DNA from: Caenispirillum bisanense
GTDB lineage: Bacteria; Pseudomonadota; Alphaproteobacteria; Rhodospirillales; Rhodospirillaceae
Direction of reading: 5' to 3'
DNA length: 64,000 nt
Assembly: GCF_900230255.1 (NCBI RefSeq)
Contig: NZ_OCNJ01000006.1
Location: 186,001 to 250,000 of the forward strand
Shown here: positions 8,986 through 16,154 of the stretch, piece by piece
How positions within the stretch are numbered: the first letter of the stretch is position 1
Layout of the letters: each line of letters opens with the position of its first letter
Program-made: the position numbers and the translations under genes
The notes under the pieces: generated by a model
What the model was told of the DNA's origin: nothing
Database searches by the model: none
The model's input: only the letters and a program-made list of their open reading frames with translations

Positions 8986-10046
8986 CCCCGATGCCCACCC
9001 TGCACATCGCCACCCGCAAGGGCCTGTTCACCCTGCGCGAGAGCCTCGGCCGCCGCCACCTGAGCCGCCCCGCCTTCCCCGGCGAGGCCGTCACCGCCGT
9101 GCTGGCCGCCGAGGGGCGGCTGTTCGCGGCGCTGCGCCTCGGCCACTTCGGGGTGAAGCTGCACCGCTCCGACGACGACGGCGCGACTTGGCGGGAACTC
9201 GCCGCCCCCGCCTTCGCCGCCGGCCTGGAGGAGGCGCCGGCGGTGGACATGATCTGGACGCTGGCGAGCGACGGCGGCGGCACCCTCTACGCCGGCACCC
9301 TGCCCGCCGCCCTGTTCCGCAGCACCGACGGCGGCGAGAGTTGGAGCCTGATGGAAAGCCTGTGGCAGGTGCCCGAGCGCAAGGACTGGCAGGGCGGCGG
9401 CTACGACCTGCCCGGCCTGCATACCGTCCTGGTCGACCCGCGCGACGCCCGCCGCCTCACCGTCGCCGTCTCCACCGGTGGCGTCTGGCGCAGCGCCGAC
9501 GCGGGCGCGTCGTGGCGGCTCACCGGCAGCGGCCTGCACGCCGATTACATGCCGCCGGCCCTGGCGAAGGAACTGGTGGCGCAGGACGTGCACCGCCTCG
9601 CCGCCTGCACCGCCGCACCGGAGACGGTGTGGTGCCAGCACCACAACGGCATCTTCCGCTCGACCGACGGCGGCGAGACCTTCGACCGGCTCGATCCCGT
9701 TCAGCCCTCCGCCTTCGGCTTCGCGGTCGCGGCCCACCCGCGCGAGGCGCAGACGGCGTGGTTCGTGCCGGCGGTGAAGGACGAATGCCGCATCCCGGTG
9801 GACGCCCGCCTGGTGGTCACCCGCACCACCGACGGCGGCCGCACCTTCGAGGCGCTGGGCAGCGGCCTGCCGGCGGCGGATTGCTACGACCTGGTGTACC
9901 GCCACGGGCTCGACGTCGACGCCGACGGCGAGCGCCTCGCCATGGGCTCGACCACCGGCAACCTGTGGCTCGGGCAGGACGGCGGCGCGCACTGGGAGCG
10001 GCTGGACGCCCACCTGCCGCCCATCGCCCAGGTCGCCTTCGCCTGA
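8982..10046 (+). CDS. BNR/Asp-box repeat beta-propeller protein (sialidase-like fold)
   Basis: 354 residues, starting at ATG 8982 inside the stop region of the MoaD-like gene; MPTLH at 8991 is an alternative. At least five Asp-box units of the S-x-D-x-G-x-x-W/F type are visible: SDDDGATW, STDGGESW, SADAGASW, STDGGETF and TTDGGRTF, plus GQDGGAHW near the end. Such repeats build a propeller seen in sialidases and Vps10-like proteins, but no catalytic sialidase residues can be assigned. No signal peptide is seen, so it is likely cytosolic. The tight pairing with a sulfur-carrier-like protein is its best clue. Confidence 0.75.
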   Translation: MTPMPTLHIATRKGLFTLRESLGRRHLSRPAFPGEAVTAVLAAEGRLFAALRLGHFGVKLHRSDDDGATWRELAAPAFAAGLEEAPAVDMIWTLASDGGGTLYAGTLPAALFRSTDGGESWSLMESLWQVPERKDWQGGGYDLPGLHTVLVDPRDARRLTVAVSTGGVWRSADAGASWRLTGSGLHADYMPPALAKELVAQDVHRLAACTAAPETVWCQHHNGIFRSTDGGETFDRLDPVQPSAFGFAVAAHPREAQTAWFVPAVKDECRIPVDARLVVTRTTDGGRTFEALGSGLPAADCYDLVYRHGLDVDADGERLAMGSTTGNLWLGQDGGAHWERLDAHLPPIAQVAFA

Positions 10047-10060
10047 GCGGGCGGCAGCGG

Positions 10061-11359
10061 TCAGCGCTCGGCGTACATCTCGATCTGCCACGCCGTCTCG
10101 GTTTCGGTGACGGGGTGGCCGCCGTCGGGCAGCGGCTTGAGGGCCACCTCGTGGGCGATGCGGCCGAGCTTCACCTGCAGTTCCAGGCCGAAGCGCGCCG
10201 ACACGCCCGCCGCCCGCGCCAGGGCCGCCACCGCCCGCGGCGACTGCGAGGCCAGGATCTCCAGCACCACCCGCACCGGCTGATCGGCCAGCACGGCGAG
10301 ACCGGCCACCAAGTCGTCCACGTGATCGGTGAGCAGCGACACCATGAGCTGGCCTTCGGTGAGCTCGCCGCGCACCTGCATCTCCCGCGCCCGCACCAGC
10401 AGCGGTGCGAAGCGTTCCTCCGCCTCGGCGGCGTAGGGTGACGGCAGGGCGCCGGGGCCGTCGGTCAGGCGCTGGTCGAGGCGGTTGTTGACCACCTCGC
10501 GCAGGCGCTCGGTCGCTTCCGGCGTCAGGTCGCCGCGCTCCATGAGGCGGGCGAGCACATGGTCGGCCACCATCTCGGCCAGCCGCCGCACCGACGGCTC
10601 CGGCAGTTCGGCGCGGCGGGCCAGGGGCAGCTGCCAGTCCGGCTCGCGGTCGGCCGACGAGATGAGGCTGTCGAGGGTATGCTCCTGCAACTGCGAGCCG
10701 GCGTTGTAGAGCAGGTGCGTGACCGCGCGGGCATCGCCGCTGGCGACGATGGCCTCCGTCACCTCCGCCCCGACGTAGGCGCGCCGCGCGATGGCGGCCA
10801 GCGCCCCGGCGACGGCGTTCTCGCGGATGATGTCGAGCAGGTCCTGGTCGTCGAGGATCGGCGAGAATTCCAGGATCGGCGCCGCCACCAGGATCTCGAC
10901 GTCGCGCGCCAGCCGCCGCACCAGGCTCGGGTCCACCGCCGTCACGTCCTTCAGGCCGTCGGCGACGGCGGCCCGCACCGCGGTCAGGCGGTCGCGCGAC
11001 AGGCGGTCGAGCACATCGAAGGTGATGGAGGCCGCCCGCGCCCCCGGCGGCAGGAGGCCGGTCCGCTGCAGGTCCGCCACCTTGGCGGCGAGCGCGGCGC
11101 GCACGCTTTCGTCGGCGTCGTCGGCGAGCCGCAGGTTGGCTTTGGCCGGTGCGCCGGGATTGGCCGCCACGGCCAGCCGCACCGCCGTCTCGGCATCCTG
11201 CGCCAGATAGTACAGCACCTCCGGCGGGGCGACGGACAGCGCCGCCACGCGCTGCCGCACCTCCATCCGCGGATCGGCGGCCAGCGCCCGCGCCTCCTCG
11301 TAACCGAGGACGGCGGGATCGGCGTCGGACCCCTCCTGCAGGGCGGACAGGCTGTTCAC
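10061..11359 (-). CDS. DUF2336-like all-helical protein
   Basis: 432 residues from GTG 11359, chosen because AAGGAG lies 7 nt upstream; a GTG four codons earlier has no such site. The sequence is made of helical HEAT-like repeats (DPRMEVRQRVAAL, DAETAVRLAVAANPGAP, DESVRAALAAKV, RDRLTAVRAAVADGL) and then a DUF2336-like core (ILEFSPILDDQDLLDII, ARRAYVGAEVTEAIVASGD). DUF2336 proteins are common in alphaproteobacteria with poorly defined roles, often near signalling genes. It starts 11 nt after the stop of a GGDEF protein gene, so the pair is probably one operon. It converges with the BNR gene, 14 nt apart. Confidence 0.75.
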   Translation of the reverse strand: MNSLSALQEGSDADPAVLGYEEARALAADPRMEVRQRVAALSVAPPEVLYYLAQDAETAVRLAVAANPGAPAKANLRLADDADESVRAALAAKVADLQRTGLLPPGARAASITFDVLDRLSRDRLTAVRAAVADGLKDVTAVDPSLVRRLARDVEILVAAPILEFSPILDDQDLLDIIRENAVAGALAAIARRAYVGAEVTEAIVASGDARAVTHLLYNAGSQLQEHTLDSLISSADREPDWQLPLARRAELPEPSVRRLAEMVADHVLARLMERGDLTPEATERLREVVNNRLDQRLTDGPGALPSPYAAEAEERFAPLLVRAREMQVRGELTEGQLMVSLLTDHVDDLVAGLAVLADQPVRVVLEILASQSPRAVAALARAAGVSARFGLELQVKLGRIAHEVALKPLPDGGHPVTETETAWQIEMYAER

Positions 11360-11370
11360 GGTCTTCTCCT

Positions 11371-13071
11371 TCACGGCGCCCGCCGGCCCGGCTGCCGCGC
11401 CACGGCGTAGGACCCCTTGCCCTTGCGCTTGATGGCGTACATGGCCCCGTCGGCCCGGCTGACGAACTCGTTCATGTCCTCGCGGTTCACCGGGTCGTAG
11501 ACGGCGATGCCGATGGACAGCATCAGCGGCAGGTCGGGACGCGCCGAATGCTGCTTCAGGATGGCCGACGCGGCAAGGAAGACTTCGGCGCGCTTCACCG
11601 CCACCGTCTCGTCGGCATCGTCCAGCCAGACGGCGAACTCGTCGCCGCCGAGCCGCGCCACCATGTCCGTCGAGCGGGTGTTGGCCCGCAGCAGGTCGGC
11701 GACGTCGCGCAGCACCTTGTCGCCGGTCTCGTGGCCCCAGGTGTCGTTCACCGCCTTGAAGTTGTCCAGGTCGACGTACATGAGCGCCGCCTTGCGCTCG
11801 CCGCGGGCGAGGCGGCGTACGCGGCGCTGCATGTCCTCGTAGAAGGCGCGACGGTTGAGCAGGCCGGTCAGCCCGTCGGTGCGCGACACCTCCACCAGCA
11901 CGCGGTGGGAATAGAGCTGCTCCAGCGCCACCCCGACGGTGCCGGCGATGCCCGCCAGCAGGCGCCGCTCGGCCTGGCCGAAGTCGGGCCGGTCGGCCTC
12001 GCGCCACACGACGATGGCGCCGTTGATGCGGTCGCCGTGCATGCACAGCGTGCCGATGAGGTGGCGGTCACCCACCAGATCCCCCACGACGGCGTCGCGC
12101 CCGGCGCTTTCCAGGGCGGCGATCAGCCGGTCGGCGTCGCGGTCGGAGCCGATGCGCCCGAAGGCGGTTTCCTGCTGGAAGGTCGGGTGCTGCACCACCT
12201 TGGCGAGCGGGGCGGCGATGCCGAAGATCTGGCAGCCGGTGGCGGCCATGCCGTGGGTGATGGCGCTGGCGGCGGCGCGGATCATGTTCTCCGGCTTCAC
12301 CTCGCGCTGGAACAGGCGGACGATGCGGCCGAACACACGTTCGCGGGCCCGCGCCTCCGCCATTTCCTGCTCGCGGCGGCGCTGTTCGGTGACGTCGCGG
12401 CAGACGCCGCGGGCGCCGGCCCAGCGGTTGTCGGCGTCGAACAGCGGCACCGCCGTCACTTCCAGGCAGCACAGGCTGCCGTCGCCGGCACGCACCCAGA
12501 CGTCGCGCCCTTCGAGGGGGACCGGCGTCGCGAAAGGATTGATGGGGTCGGTGTGGCGCTCGGGGTCGAGCAATTCGCCCGCCGGCAATCCGATGACCCG
12601 GCGCGGCGCATAGCCGAGCAGACCCTGCGGCGCCACGAAGCTGAAGGCGCCGTCGGCGTCCACCTCCCAGGCGTGCTCGCTGGAAATTTCCACCAGGTCC
12701 TTGTAGCGGGCGCGACTTTCCGTCAGGGCGTTGCGCAGGCCGCTGTCCATGGTGCGGTCGGAGGCGAGCACGAGCCGGTGGCCGCGGCGGTCCGGCGGCA
12801 GCAGGAACAGGTCGTAGACGCGCTTGCCGGCGTCGGTGTCGAGCATGACGCGGGTGGCGGGGGCGGCGGCGGCCAAAGCCTCGCCGAGAGCCGCCTGCAC
12901 GGCCGGCGCCAGCCCGAGGCCGGCATCGTCGGTCAGGCCGTCGGCGTCACGAAAGGCGCGGCCCAGCATCACGGCGGCCGCGGTCGCGTCGATCACCGCG
13001 CAGGGCTGTCCGTGCGCGTCGAGGGCCTCCTGGCTGATGTCGAACGTGATCCCCTCCGTCGTGTCGAGCAC
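11371..13071 (-). CDS. PAS-GAF-GGDEF diguanylate cyclase
   Basis: 566 residues from a GTG at 13071 with GGGAG about 7 nt upstream. Residues 1-110 are PAS-like but weak, 115-235 a PAS domain with trailing coiled coil, 255-390 GAF-like, 400-560 GGDEF. The active site is GGDEF (475-479) and an I-site RSTD (466-469) is present, so a functional, feedback-inhibited c-di-GMP synthase is expected. No membrane segments are visible. It is the third GGDEF protein in 13 kb. Before prophage insertion, the next gene upstream on this strand would have been the one now at 44220-44645. Confidence 0.88.
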   Translation of the reverse strand: MLDTTEGITFDISQEALDAHGQPCAVIDATAAAVMLGRAFRDADGLTDDAGLGLAPAVQAALGEALAAAAPATRVMLDTDAGKRVYDLFLLPPDRRGHRLVLASDRTMDSGLRNALTESRARYKDLVEISSEHAWEVDADGAFSFVAPQGLLGYAPRRVIGLPAGELLDPERHTDPINPFATPVPLEGRDVWVRAGDGSLCCLEVTAVPLFDADNRWAGARGVCRDVTEQRRREQEMAEARARERVFGRIVRLFQREVKPENMIRAAASAITHGMAATGCQIFGIAAPLAKVVQHPTFQQETAFGRIGSDRDADRLIAALESAGRDAVVGDLVGDRHLIGTLCMHGDRINGAIVVWREADRPDFGQAERRLLAGIAGTVGVALEQLYSHRVLVEVSRTDGLTGLLNRRAFYEDMQRRVRRLARGERKAALMYVDLDNFKAVNDTWGHETGDKVLRDVADLLRANTRSTDMVARLGGDEFAVWLDDADETVAVKRAEVFLAASAILKQHSARPDLPLMLSIGIAVYDPVNREDMNEFVSRADGAMYAIKRKGKGSYAVARQPGRRAP

Positions 13072-13144
13072 GACCCACTCCCGAAGCTGTTCGCTCAGTA
13101 TCTATCACGTTTGAAGATACGCGCGAAGCCACCCCGCGAACGAA

Positions 13145-13172
13145 AGGGGCGCCCGTTCGCCCGGGCGCCCCT
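13145..13172 (-). terminator. Terminator of the gene interrupted by the prophage
   Basis: Perfect 10-bp stem (13145-13154 with 13163-13172, arm AGGGGCGCCC) and an 8-nt loop. The U-rich tail (TTTCGTT) is on the minus strand, as needed for a gene read leftward. It lies 55 nt past the stop codon (13227-13229) that was the original end of the gene now split at attR, so it is left stranded beside attL. Confidence 0.65.
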
Positions 13173-13235
13173 CATCCGGTGGACGTATCGTCCTTTCGTT
13201 CGTGGACCCTCGACCTTCGGCGGATCTCAGGCGCC

Positions 13236-13253
13236 GTTCCGATAGCGGCGCAT
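13236..13253. repeat. attL core
   Basis: GTTCCGATAGCGGCGCAT. It differs from the copy at 44229-44246 by one base. On the minus strand it reads ATG CGC CGC TAT CGG AAC and continues GGC GCC TGA, i.e. the original C-terminal codons (MRRYRNGA, stop) of the host gene whose body is now at 44229-44645. The mismatch is a synonymous Arg codon change. The host lies to the left, the phage to the right. Confidence 0.85.
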
Positions 13254-13511
13254 AAGTATAATCCCAATGAAGCGATACGCCACACCACCCACCAAGCCCT
13301 TGATTTTCCTCACTTACCGGCATTGTGGCTTCGTGAGCGGGATACGCCAGAAGTTATGTTAAACCACATCAGGTAGCATCGGATTATGCCTGTCGTAGCA
13401 CCATGGAAGCATCACAGGAACCGGCGCCCGTTGTGGTTTTGAATTTTGCTTTTGGGAAACCCGCTTCGCTATCCTGAGTCCATCAACTATTTGAACGTGG
13501 GACACACGAAA
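13254..13511. promoter_or_regulatory. Left phage arm: candidate integrase arm-type sites
   Basis: No gene lies between attL and the integrase start. The segment holds a 9-bp direct repeat GATACGCCA (13274-13282 and 13341-13349) and GTAGCATC (13373-13380), the latter also found as an inverted pair next to attR. Repeats of this size flanking a core are typical of integrase or excisionase arm sites; assignment is inference. The integrase promoter must also lie here. Confidence 0.45.
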
Positions 13512-14759
13512 ATGAAGCTTACCGACGCCGCTATTCGCAAACTCACAGCCAAGCCCGGTCAACGTGCCACCGAATATCCCGACGACTCGGGCTGTGGTTT
13601 GTGTCTGAAGGTCACCGATGCAGGCGGGAAATACTGGGTCTACCGCTACCGCTATAACCGCAGTGTGCCGAAGCGGATCAACCTTGGGCAATATCCGCTT
13701 GTCAGCCGAGCCGAGGCACTGAAGACCGCGCAACATCTGGACTATGCGCGCAAGGTCGAAAATCGCGACCCCGCTTCTGTGGTTGCCGACCCCCGAAAGG
13801 CGGGGACGGTCGGCGACGTGCTGGAATTCTACATGGGCACCGTTAAGAACCCGCAGACGCACCACAATTTCACCAAGCTGTTGCGCGAGTTCCGGGCGAA
13901 GTATGACAGCATGACGGTGGCGAACTTGACCCCACACGTCATTAAAAATTTCATCGAAGACAATTACAAGCACCGCCCCGGTTCTGCAAGAATGTTAGTC
14001 AGCATTCTATCCGCCGCGTTCCGCAAAGCTGCCGACCCGGTAAGCGGAATGGAATTGCCCGCCGGATACTTTAACCCGACTACCAGCGTTACCGCGAACG
14101 TGGATTTTCTTCGGGACCACCACCCCGACGGCTACGCCGTATCGTGGGAAGAACACGAGTGGGCGGCAATCATGGAAGGGTTCGCGAAGGAACTAGCCAG
14201 CGGCGCCGCCGATCCTATCGGGCTGCTGTGCCTGCAACTGGTCTACATGACGGGGGCGCGACCCAAAGAAATCCAGACGCTCCGGTGGTCCGAAATCCAG
14301 GGCGACAAGATTGTAAAGATGCAGCACAAGACGGTAAAGAAGACCGGCAAGCCCCGCCACATCTTCCTTTCTGCGGCTGCGAAGGCGATCATTGATCGGG
14401 TGCGGGAAGAAGCCGCAAGCCGAGGTATCGCAAGCGAATGGGTCTTTCCGTCCACCCACAACCGAAACAAGGCAGGTTACATTACCGCCCTGTTCTACTT
14501 CGCCAAGCGCATTTCCAAGCATACGGGCTTTGACTTGAAGCCCTACAACGGTCGGAGTGCCTATATCAACGTTGCCCTTGATTCGGGGGTCCCGCTGCAT
14601 GTGGTGGCTGGCAACGTCGGACATTCGACCACCCGCACGACAGAAAAATACTATCAGCGTAACAGCGAACGCATGATGCGGGCTGGTGCCGACACTGTGG
14701 GCGCCCGCTTCGCCGAGTTGATGGGCGGCGGCGGCGGCAAGACTTCCCCGGCCACCTAA
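13512..14759 (+). CDS. int: Prophage tyrosine integrase
   Basis: 415 residues from ATG 13512, where the usual LTDAAIRKL arm-binding domain begins; an in-frame start 22 codons upstream gives an atypical leader. N-terminal DUF4102-type arm domain (1-90), core-binding domain (about 95-190), catalytic domain (205-390). Catalytic residues seen: Arg250 in MTGARPKEIQTLRW, Arg348, His371 in NVGHSTTRTT and Tyr380/Tyr381. The usual HxxR box reads YNGR (345-348), so the box-II histidine is replaced by tyrosine. It acts at the 18-bp core inside a protein-coding gene. A terminator follows at 14784-14805. Confidence 0.93.
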   Translation: MKLTDAAIRKLTAKPGQRATEYPDDSGCGLCLKVTDAGGKYWVYRYRYNRSVPKRINLGQYPLVSRAEALKTAQHLDYARKVENRDPASVVADPRKAGTVGDVLEFYMGTVKNPQTHHNFTKLLREFRAKYDSMTVANLTPHVIKNFIEDNYKHRPGSARMLVSILSAAFRKAADPVSGMELPAGYFNPTTSVTANVDFLRDHHPDGYAVSWEEHEWAAIMEGFAKELASGAADPIGLLCLQLVYMTGARPKEIQTLRWSEIQGDKIVKMQHKTVKKTGKPRHIFLSAAAKAIIDRVREEAASRGIASEWVFPSTHNRNKAGYITALFYFAKRISKHTGFDLKPYNGRSAYINVALDSGVPLHVVAGNVGHSTTRTTEKYYQRNSERMMRAGADTVGARFAELMGGGGGKTSPAT

Positions 14760-14783
14760 CCACCCTGGCCCCACCCACAGCAG

Positions 14784-14816
14784 CCCCCACCCCACCCGGT
14801 GGGGGTTGTTCTTTTC
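14784..14816 (+). terminator. Rho-independent terminator after integrase
   Basis: Stem CCCCCAC/GTGGGGG (14784-14790 and 14799-14805) with an 8-nt loop, followed by a T-rich tail TTGTTCTTTT on the plus strand, 24 nt past the integrase stop. Confidence 0.7.
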
Positions 14817-14904
14817 CAGGGCTCCCGATACGGTCGGCGCGACGGTGGGGAACAACGGTGCGGAACGGTAACCGAACGGCAACGGCGCCCGCGCCGCCCC
14901 ATCG

Positions 14905-15168
14905 TCACCCCACCACGCCGAGGACGCTGCACACGAGCCTTGCCGCTGCCAGGGCACCCGCACCACTGCGGACCCGCCGAGCGTCACCACAGAGGCTTTC
15001 CAGCCGATCCACGTGCAATCCGGTCACCGCTTGCGCCGCCACTTCGAAACGGTCTGCCTCGGTGGGATCGTCGGTCATGTCGGCAGCATCGCCGAGCAAA
15101 TCGACAAGCCAATCGGACAAATCCCATTGGCGTCTTACGGTTTCGTCAAAGCTGGAATAGTCGAGCAT
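14905..15168 (-). CDS. Small hypothetical prophage protein
   Basis: 87 residues, acidic N-terminal half (MLDYSSFDETVRRQWDLSDW) and alanine-rich C terminus. I do not recognise it. No ribosome-binding site is clear; a -10-like TATACT lies at 15207-15212 on its strand. It is read opposite to the integrase and sits beyond the lysis-type genes, a place where phages often carry lysogenic accessory genes. No HTH is visible, so I do not call it a repressor. The frame could be fortuitous. Confidence 0.4.
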   Translation of the reverse strand: MLDYSSFDETVRRQWDLSDWLVDLLGDAADMTDDPTEADRFEVAAQAVTGLHVDRLESLCGDARRVRSGAGALAAARLVCSVLGVVG

Positions 15169-15278
15169 GGCAGTCGACGCGATCGGTTAAGTTGGACCCT
15201 GCCAATAGTATAGTTGCAGCCCGAAAAGCAAGCCGATAGATTCGACCCGCCGCCCTACCCGCACAGGGGTCAAGGCAC

Positions 15279-15316
15279 AGCCCCGTCACCATGTCGGCTA
15301 CCGTGGTGGCGGGGCT
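15279..15316 (-). terminator. Possible late-operon hairpin
   Basis: Nested stem AGCCCCG/CGGGGCT (15279-15285 and 15310-15316) with an inner CACCA/TGGTG. It lies directly past the stop of the last leftward late gene. It lacks a U-tract, so termination is uncertain. Confidence 0.35.
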
Positions 15317-15323
15317 TACCTTT

Positions 15324-15512
15324 TCAGCGACCGTCTTTCGCCCGACCGATCACCAGCCCCAACACTTCGACAACCTTATACGCCTTGCCGACCCAAGTAG
15401 TTGGATCGGGGGTCTTGGTGCTGGCAGTGACCAGTGACGCGACGGTTACAATACCGCCGAGCGTGGCAACAATCGTTTCGGCATTCGCCCAAAGCAAAAG
15501 TAATAGTTCCAT
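15324..15512 (-). CDS. Small membrane protein, holin-like
   Basis: 62 residues with an N-terminal hydrophobic segment (MELLLLLWANAETIVATLGG through VTVASLVTAS) and a charged C terminus (KAYKVVEVLGLVIGRAKDGR). AAGGTG lies 8 nt before the ATG. Small size, the membrane segment and position at the end of the late operon next to a second small membrane protein suggest a holin or holin partner. The endolysin gene is about 20 kb away at 35.75 kb. Family not identified by sequence alone. Confidence 0.6.
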   Translation of the reverse strand: MELLLLLWANAETIVATLGGIVTVASLVTASTKTPDPTTWVGKAYKVVEVLGLVIGRAKDGR

Positions 15513-15547
15513 GATAACACCTTGTAAATATGCGATTTATTTAGTTA

Positions 15548-15694
15548 CTAACTTTGCTTCCGCCCAACCCAACGTTGCACGGTATCGGTTTCATATATCC
15601 GAATAGCCGTCCAAATGATGGTGACGACTGCGGCGATTGCGGGGAGTATCTGGCTAATTGTGCCGAGCGTAATACCGACCGCCGCAACGTCCAT
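15548..15694 (-). CDS. Very small membrane protein, holin-like
   Basis: 48 residues, ATG at 15694, TAG at 15548-15550. One hydrophobic stretch (residues 4-34: VGITLGTISQILPAIAAVV then TIIWTAIRIY) is followed by a basic tail (QRWVGRKQS), the usual layout of small single-pass holins. It sits 35 nt upstream of the other small membrane protein and 20 nt downstream of a tail-associated gene on the same strand. Together they look like a holin/antiholin-type pair, but this rests on size and topology only. Confidence 0.6.
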   Translation of the reverse strand: MDVAAVGITLGTISQILPAIAAVVTIIWTAIRIYETDTVQRWVGRKQS

Positions 15695-15714
15695 TAGGGT
15701 TTTGCCTTGGTCTG

Positions 15715-16152
15715 TCACGTAGGCCACCCGTCCAATACTGCGGCGCGGGTAGTCTCGGTCAAATAGCCGAGGGCAACCAGTGCATCTAGTCCGTTGATCG
15801 TGGTCGGATAATCACGGCGCACGTCGGACGCATAGTCTAGCTTCAGCCAAAGCGCACCTAGTGCGGGGGCCGCCTTTGCTTCGACTAGCTGTGCATCGGT
15901 AATACCACCCGCCGACTGCAAGTGTTCCAGGAACTGCAACTTGGTCAACGGCAGATATACCGGTGCTGGCAACGTCCAACCCGCAACGAATGCTTCGGGT
16001 TCACCTTCTCCAGTATAGACTTGCGACAAGGCACGGTCATGATCCATGACCCGTCGACCTTCTGTGTCCCAACAGAACATGCTTTCAGACAGAAACCACG
16101 GTGTTTCGGAAGACGCGAAGATTTCGCCATTCGGCTTTACAAGATCATACAT
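15715..16152 (-). CDS. Hypothetical tail-fibre-associated protein
   Basis: 145 residues. The C-terminal part (YLPLTKLQFLEHLQSAGGIT, then DAQLVEAKAAP) resembles small phage proteins encoded right after fibre genes, but I cannot name the family. It begins 2 nt after the stop of the fibre-like gene and shares its operon. A role as fibre chaperone or distal tail component is inference from position. Confidence 0.6.
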   Translation of the reverse strand: MYDLVKPNGEIFASSETPWFLSESMFCWDTEGRRVMDHDRALSQVYTGEGEPEAFVAGWTLPAPVYLPLTKLQFLEHLQSAGGITDAQLVEAKAAPALGALWLKLDYASDVRRDYPTTINGLDALVALGYLTETTRAAVLDGWPT

Positions 16153-16154
16153 GA

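Noticed and set aside
13236-13253. tRNA gene at the attachment site
   Set aside because: No cloverleaf can be folded around either core; the sequence is the 3' end of a protein frame.
13359-14990. Leftward frames over the integrase gene (13359-13973 and 14193-14990)
   Set aside because: The sense frame is a clear integrase; these lack ribosome-binding sites and domains.
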